A stretch of DNA of 64,000 nucleotides from Dicyema japonicum. Taxonomy: Eukaryota > Dicyemida > Rhombozoa > Dicyemidae. The stretch spans positions 186,001-250,000 of the forward strand of contig RDEW01000033.1 of NCBI GenBank assembly GCA_011109175.1, in the 5' to 3' direction. Shown piece after piece: positions 58,319-64,000 of this stretch. Position 1 is the stretch's first letter. Each line of letters opens with the position of its first letter. The notes below the pieces were generated by a model. That model had not been told where the DNA came from, ran no database searches, and saw only the letters and a program-made list of their open reading frames with translations. Both the position numbers and the translations under genes were made by a program.

Positions 58319-59002
58319 TAATCTAGCCGTGTGGCGTCATGTGGTGCTGTGTGGCTAATTGGTTTAAGTTTTATGTGGGGTTTTCTGTTTCTCCTATCTC
58401 TTCCTATTAGAGTGGTGTCATGTGATCCACCTATCCAGGTGGCGCCCAGTGCCTGGCCGGAACGAAAAAAGATCATTTACTCTCACTCTACTGGAGGGGT
58501 TTTCACAACTGCAAGTAATGGGCGTCTTACCTTTTATGTTGATTCCAGATGGACTCTGGATACACTTAATTGGTTGCTTACTCTAACTTCTTTCTCGGTA
58601 TATCCGGGGTTAATAAATTAAGAAATCTAACCATTAAGACTAAATTGATTATTTTGATATATTAATTTTTTGTCCAATTTTTTGTTTATTCACTTTAACT
58701 TTTGTTGATACTATTTTATTTAATTGATGATTTTTCGACGTCTTTATCCTTTAAGACGAAAAGCCGATTTTCATATGAGACACGCTTTATATTTTATCGC
58801 ATAAACTTTTTCACTTTCTATCATTTGGATTCCCTTAATTGTCATGGTGTGAAATTACTTAACATATTTCCACCACGAACATAATATTATTTGAGAGAAA
58901 CCGCATTCTGTTGATACATCAGTGTTGTACAACTAATAGTCTTTATATAACCAACATTTCCAGTAGCGAGTTATGTAAGATGAAAAAACAAGTAAAAAAA
59001 TA
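58319..59002. other. Spacer; single open frame of doubtful status
   Basis: A 96-codon plus-strand frame at 58331-58621 starts with a hydrophobic stretch (WLIGLSFMWGFLFLLSLPIR). It begins immediately after the transposon end, has no recognised domain, and lacks a matching partner exon. I regard it as unsupported. The rest is AT-rich spacer on the 3' side of the golgin gene. Confidence 0.35.
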
Positions 59003-60979
59003 TCATAAATTGTGATATTTATTAATAGCCTTAAGTTTATTATGCGGGAATGACACAATGGAACAAATAACTCTGGCGAGTGTCTTTCTATCACACCCTG
59101 TCATATATTTATACAAGACATGTCTAAAATACTACAATAACAACAATATAACCTCCAACTTAACTCCCTCAATACTAACACATGTCATTGCACAATATGA
59201 CTCACTCAGTGACGTCAAATCACTCAAATAAACACAAACTCACCCAAACTGAACAACCAATGATTTTAATGATCCAAGCAGAGATGCTGAGTGGAGAGAC
59301 CCAATAGAGCCTGACTCTACAAATCTCTCCAACAATGTGAGGATTTGTTCATTTATATCACAGTAATTCTAAAATTACCAAAATAATACATTAATAAAGT
59401 CAATAACTTTGGATGACGGATTAACCATCCTTCCAATAATATCCCTAAACTACAATTAGTAATAAAAACTCTCCCATCATAAGAGTCATTCCTTTTCACA
59501 GTCTATATTAATAATAAGTATTACAATTCCATCGAAAAACTCTCTGTAAATGGCTATGTCCGCCAACATGTCATTTAATCCACCAATCAGTCTATCCTCT
59601 CTCCCATTACCAATAAACAATGGGAGATATGGCTGTAAAGATGACTCCATTCTATCCATTAATATGTCATAGTTATTCTCCAATCTCATCTTCTCCTCTT
59701 CTCTCCTCCCAAATTCAGTCTCCAATACTTCATATAAATCGTATTCCTCTCCACCAATTCCACATGTCTCTTTCACTAAACACATAATCCGTTCTAATTC
59801 GTCCCTATTAACAGATTCCGTAGATTCAGTCTGTACAGCAACATCCACTCCAATTCCCCTCACGAGGGCCTCATTCTCTTTTTTAAGGGACTCTATTTGA
59901 CTATAAAGATCATTAATTGTCAATTTGTCAATTTGACTTGACTCCCTCATAATAGTCAACTCAGAGTTTAGTCTAGTAACTTCAGTCTCACTTTGACACA
60001 ATCTTTCTTCCAATGATGAAATGGCAGAATCAGACCTCTCAATAGTCTCCCTCACAGCCGTATTAGCAGTGCTTATTTGAGTTTCCTGGTATTTTATTAA
60101 ATCAGTCTTTTTCTTGAGTTCATCCACAAAATGTTGTCTCAGTCGACTGTAATTACGATGAATTCTCTCCTCCAGTTGATTCACAAACTCCAACTTTGAT
60201 TTAACATAATCCTCCAATGCACAAAACCGATCCTCCACCTCTCCCACTGTTTGACTAGTCTTATCCTTCAATACTTCATAGTCCTTGTTGTTACTCTTGA
60301 AAGCATTTACACGAAACACGTGGTTTAACCGATCATTAAGGTTATTTATTCGACAATTAACGTTTGATAATTTGTCACATAATCCAGAATAATCAACTTT
60401 GTATTCAAATTGTACCAACTTTTTGTGATTATTATTCCATTTTGTTATTAGTTCGTTTAAGTTACATTTATTTTTGAGTAGTTGATTTACTAATTCATTT
60501 CTGGAAACCACGTGGTTCATTTCTGCCTCCTCCAACACCTTCTTATACGCGGAAATATGAGTTTCCATTTCATTTATATGTTCTTTGGCAGTATCCTCTG
60601 ATTCTTTTGTTAGATTGGCTACAGACTGACTCAAGGATAAGTTTTTGGTTCTCAGAATATCAATCTCTTTCTGTTTTCCTTGGTAGCCGAGAAGAAGATC
60701 TGACATATATTCCTCCATGTGACTTTGACGTTCAGAAATAGTAGCTATCAGAGTTTTGAAGTTATCCATGTCCTTTAAAGACTGTTCGTAGTCTCTTTGG
60801 AGAGAATCAACATTGGGGGGAATTTTAGTAGGATTAGAGTCAATTGAGCCTTTAGAACCACTGTTTATAGAGAAACCATCAGAAACTCCAACTGTAGAGG
60901 GTAGGTCAGTCTATTAATGATTTACGGTTATTATTACTGTTTCTATTCCCTCGTATTTGTTTTTTAGTTTTTTGAACAT
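59003..60979 (-). CDS. GOLGA4: Golgin-245-like GRIP-domain coiled-coil protein
   Basis: Golgin-245/GOLGA4 is a trans-Golgi tether recruited by Arl1 through its C-terminal GRIP domain. The start MFKKLKNKYEG at 60979 matches the MFKKLKxK start typical of golgin-245. Removing introns of 27, 22, 20, 21, 21 and 21 nt gives an open frame of 614 residues. Residues 1 to about 70 are polar. Coiled coil with heptad pattern runs through the long exon 60769-59486 (for example SLEERLCQSETEVTRLNSEL). The C-terminus reads LEYFRHVLYKYMTGCDRKTL, RVICSIVSFPHN, a GRIP domain with the conserved aromatic residues, and closest to the golgin-245 subtype (EYLRKVLFEYMMGRETKTMA). Its coiled coil is much shorter than vertebrate golgin-245, which exceeds 2,000 residues. 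Confidence 0.88.
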
Positions 60980-61820
60980 AGCACCTCAAATACAAAATTA
61001 AATAATTAATTAATTTATAGTTTCATTTGTCTATTAATTATTAATAATTAATTTATGGTTTTATTTTATTTTAATCGAAATAATGAACAGTGCTATTTTT
61101 TTAATTTAAACGTCAGTGCTTAATCTTCCCAATGTTATAATATACTTAGAGGAATTTGTTTGACATATTCCTTCACTTTATGCTCTTAAAATATCCGTTT
61201 TTTTATAAACCAAGTAATAAGGTTACGTCATAGACTAGATCAGGCATGCTCACGATCACATAATTCATGGCTCTTTTTTCGACATTTTTAAAATATATTA
61301 TATCCCGTGGCTCCCTAATTTTAACAACAATAAAACTACTAAGTATAGGAAATATTTGCTAGTATTCAAAGTATGCTTCAATTCCATTAAATAGTGACAC
61401 CACCTTTGTATCACTTTTAATCTTTCTTGCAAAGAGTTTCTTCAATAATTTTACTGCTATTCCAAAACCTTACATAAGGAGAGAACCGTTAACTGGCAAT
61501 GTAGTTTCGTTTATCTGTAATGAAAAGTTTGTATTTCTTAGCAAATGTATTAATGCAAAAAATAAGTCAACAACTACTGGCTGCTCTCATAATTGAGAAC
61601 GCCAGACAAGCAAGACGATGCTGATCAAGCACATGTTTTATTTCTTCTATGATCTTTGAGCATAAAAGCTTGTCCCATTCTCGTTGTTTATTAGCGTTCT
61701 TCGGGAATCAAACACCCAGTCGCGTCCAGACTTCCCGATCCATACGTACCACTGGTTCAGGTCCGATCCGTTAATGTAGCCTAGAATCTGGCGTATGAGA
61801 TTACTGGAAGCATTATTATT
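60980..61820. other. Intergenic, possible old DNA-transposon debris
   Basis: No gene. Around 61240 a CAGGCATGCTCACGATCACA sequence looks like a hAT-type end, and the minus strand 61.25-61.6 kb gives short hAT-like pieces. There is no matching second end or target duplication, so it is not called as an element. Confidence 0.35.
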
Positions 61821-62660
61821 ATTATAGGCACGTACGCGATGCCAAGATCATGACAAAGCATGTGCAACACGAAAAGTTAACAATCTAATTAACGTCCCCC
61901 ATCTTTTTCGATCCGTTGGCATGTTCCGTAGCATATCTAGATCGTCCACATCTTTAAGGCACTTTCCAATCTTCTTGAGATCTTCATCTAGAAAAACCGT
62001 CAGTGTTGTCCTCGTCCGGCCGCGGAAACGATAAGCTTCTAAGACAAAATACTCCTCCATTGATATGTTGGCAGGGGTCCCCATATCGTGGTGTAGTATG
62101 TGTCCAAAGAGCCTCCATCTCGAATCAGTAATATCACATGATATTGGCTTAGTTCCTGTTCTCTTGTATAAGATTTCGAATGGCATTTTGAAAAAGCTTC
62201 GGGAAGAAAGGAGTGCTCGGAGATGATTTCTGTGAAAAGAATTCAACTTTTCGAGTTCCTGCCTATGCCCATGTACTGGCATTATATAATAGGCCTCACT
62301 AGGGCATTGTATAGTCTCATTAGAGTTTTAGGGTCAAGCCCTTTGTGCAGAAGCCAGGTCTTTTTCATTTTGTTGAAAGCGACATTAGTTAGTGTCTTCT
62401 TTCGTGTTGTATCTTCGGAGTCACTGAGAAGAGATCCTAGTTTTTTGATCTACGCCAGTGCTCGTCGGTCTTTTCCTCACTTCTTTTTAGCTCCGTGATT
62501 TCGGTTTTGTTTGTGTTTACTTTTAATGACCACTCAGCCATTTTATCAGGCATTTTCTCTAAAAGTGCAATTAACTCTTCTTTGTTATTCGAAATAAAGT
62601 CCACGTCGTCCGCATATGCTATTATGCTCGTTCCTTCTCTGATATGAGGCTTCAAGCATA
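61815..62660 (-). mobile_element. RTE-like LINE, 5'-truncated second copy
   Basis: Near-identical over about 830 bp to 40.16-41.0 kb. Frames: EGTSIIAYADDVDFISNNKE (62.64-62.57 kb, catalytic YADD intact), VNTNKTEITELKRSEEK, then LEKLNSFHRNHLRALLSSRS, LYKRTGTKPISCDITDSRWR, GTPANISMEEYFVLEAYRFR and GRTRTTLTVFLDEDLKKIGK. The frame 62282-61848 is open to its end. The 5' side stops at about 62656 where similarity to the long copy ends; the 3' side ends in CCTATAATAATAATAATGC (minus strand), a 3-nt repeat tail. This is the usual form of a target-primed RTE insertion. Confidence 0.88.
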
Positions 62661-62880
62661 TGTCGAAGAAAAATTTTACAATGCTATAATCATTAAATCT
62701 AATGTGGAACTGATGACTTTTAGCCAATGATGTATATCAAAATTTATTAAATCATAAAAACGGAAAATAAGTTCAGGTGATGATAATATGGCTGACTGGT
62801 TACATTTTTGTGGTTTCTTATCTTTGAACCTTCAATAATTTTAATCTATCAATTAATTTATAAAGTTCAAATAACAATTT
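62661..62880. other. Spacer upstream of the truncated RTE
   Basis: AT-rich host sequence into which the RTE copy inserted; nothing else recognised. Confidence 0.35.
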
Positions 62881-62884
62881 TATT

Positions 62885-63330
62885 AAATTAACGGACAGAT
62901 TGACGGGATCTTTTGTTCGACAGCGTATCTTCAACGACCGGATCGAAGATAACTCATGGAAGCATGCCTCACATCGGTAAGACTTGGAGGCCTTGGAATT
63001 AGCAACCCTGTAGACATTTCTCTCCCTGCATATCTCTCGCCGCTATGGCCTGTAACACCAATGTCAGAGGATTCTACACACCCTCTCTGAATTCTCTATT
63101 GACCAGGACGCCGGTCATTCTCGTGAGACCTGGAGCCGCACCTATCAGTTTTCTCAACCTTCCATGTTCTTTCAGCGGGGTCTGGACGATGCTGTTTGCC
63201 GGAATTTTTTTGAAAATCTGCTACTCTGACCAACATCTCCGTGCCTGTCTGTTGTCGGGGGCGTCTTCCGATAGCGGTGCCTGGCTTAACGCAATTTCTA
63301 ATAGAGTTTTGGGTACCTTTGATCAATAAG
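62885..63330 (+). pseudogene. Second GGLGI/RPDG RT-family fragment, equal to 39.4 kb
   Basis: About 62900-63050 reads FDSVSSTTGSKITHGS-like, then VRLGGLGISNPVDISLPAYL, matching the fragment at 39.39 kb block for block. The frame 63045-63329 ends ACLLSGASSDSGAWLNAISN, matching SCHSTGAWMNAYPSAEIG at 31.97 kb. The reading is broken by frame changes near 63040 and stops at 63330 before the zinc-finger/RPDG domain. Confidence 0.7.
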
Positions 63331-63419
63331 TCCGTATTGGGATCTCATTAACCTATTATACACAAACCCTAAAAAGTCATGCACAATGATATTTATTTAA
63401 AAAGAAAACTAACTCACCA

Positions 63420-63900
63420 CAGCTCTTACCCTTAATGGAGATTCAATTCCCTCCATAAACTTTGTCAAGTTATTGGGTATCACGTACGACGATCTCACGA
63501 CATTAATAACATATTAACAACAATATCTCCTCATTCCAAGAACAGTTGAACTTAGTAAAAACTCTTTCTGGACACTAGAAAGCCGCTTCAACTAAATTTT
63601 AAGCTCACTCTATAATACATACAACTGACAATCAGCTATGGCTGTGAAACATGGGGGACAAACCTGTTCAATACGAACCTAAAGAAAATATCTTTCAAGG
63701 AACAGTAACTAGAACTCTACAAAGGTTCTGTACCTCGCTGTTAAAACCAACTCCCTTTGGGGAACTTTAGAGGAGAACGAAAGCCCTAGTGACACCTCCA
63801 AAGTTTCCAAAAGTAACACGTGCATACAGGAAGTACGCTGAATCTGGAGACAAAGACCGAATAAATGGCTGATTATTGAGGTTGGAATCATTTGAAGGCC
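63420..63900 (+). mobile_element. LINE RT thumb fragment
   Basis: Plus-strand readings SLNGDSIPSINFVKLLGITY (about 63428-63500), ILTISYGCETWGTNLFNTNL (63600-63680) and LYKVLYLAVKTNSLWGTLEE (63715-63775) are the post-YADD connection, the LxYGxxxW thumb helix and the C-terminal region of a jockey-type LINE. Frame changes occur between them. The minus-strand 85-codon frame over 63709-63966 is a shadow. Confidence 0.7.
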
Positions 63901-64000
63901 GTATTTTTCTAATATGTCTGTGATTATTTGTTTTAATAAAAAAATATTCGAATTATAGTAAATCACATTTATTCCTATTAAAGGCTAGTCAGATAGTGGA

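Noticed and set aside
58331-58621. 96-codon frame with a hydrophobic start resembling a signal peptide
   Set aside because: Begins immediately after a transposon end, has no recognisable mature domain and no spliced partner; could be chance.
61232-61330. Possible hAT terminus CAGGCATGCTCACG
   Set aside because: No matching inverted end and no 8-bp duplication could be found.
1-64000. tRNA or rRNA genes, CRISPR arrays, bacterial operons
   Set aside because: No cloverleaf with credible A and B boxes, no rRNA core sequence and no spaced identical repeats were seen; gene structure is eukaryotic.

Overview
The window is AT-rich metazoan DNA whose genes are cut by very short spliceosomal introns. 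Most of those I could place by keeping homologous protein frames are 19-30 nt long, GT...AG and TA-rich; a minority in the formin gene and one unknown gene are about 40-60 nt. The protein repertoire is animal (diaphanous formin, tensin, arfaptin, golgin-245, THADA, RFWD3, MED15, a BNIP2-type BCH protein). Introns of 20-odd nt in an animal fit dicyemid mesozoans best. That assignment is an inference from intron size and gene content, not from a database match.

Layout, left to right. 1-2.83 kb: decayed endonuclease/RT LINE (minus). 4.55-5.66 kb: deleted hAT transposon with an exact 8-bp target duplication. 6.18-7.86 kb: RFWD3-like E3 ligase (+). 9.11-14.23 kb: THADA-like HEAT protein (+). 14.75-16.22 kb: tensin-like SH2-PTB protein (+). 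17.1-23.3 kb: three minus-strand LINE copies, one nearly complete with ORF1 and one internally deleted and duplicated. 23.56-24.50 kb: two tandem-repeat arrays. 24.5-27.45 kb: two plus-strand LINE copies placed head to tail. 28-31.8 kb: eroded LINE ORFs. 31.8-33.36 kb: an inverted-repeat-bounded segment holding a retroelement C-terminal domain. 33.5-34.15 kb: BCH-domain gene (-). 35.76-36.63 kb: HtrL/YibB-family gene (+). 38.19-39.17 kb: arfaptin (+). 39.4-42.9 kb: retroelement fragments, including a long RTE-like LINE (-). 43.0-46.4 kb: diaphanous-related formin (-). 47.3-49.3 kb: LINE fragments. 49.54-50.62 kb: MED15 (+). 51.17-51.57 kb: Emi1-like ZBR zinc-finger gene (+). 51.6-52.7 kb: LINE remnants and a tandem repeat. 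53.64-55.58 kb: an unrecognised spliced gene (-). 55.8-57.75 kb: R4/Dong-like LINE (+). 57.80-58.32 kb: deleted Tc1/mariner-type element. 59.0-60.98 kb: golgin-245-like GRIP protein (-). 61.8-63.9 kb: three more retroelement fragments.

The host genes form small, intron-dense islands separated by multi-kilobase fields of broken non-LTR retrotransposons. I see no operon, and the genes are not one pathway. Several act in actin and membrane-trafficking biology (formin, tensin, arfaptin, golgin, BCH protein); the others are nuclear or translation-related (RFWD3, MED15, Emi1-like, THADA). I found no convincing tRNA, rRNA or CRISPR array. Splice structures were derived by hand from frame and homology and would need RNA-seq to confirm.
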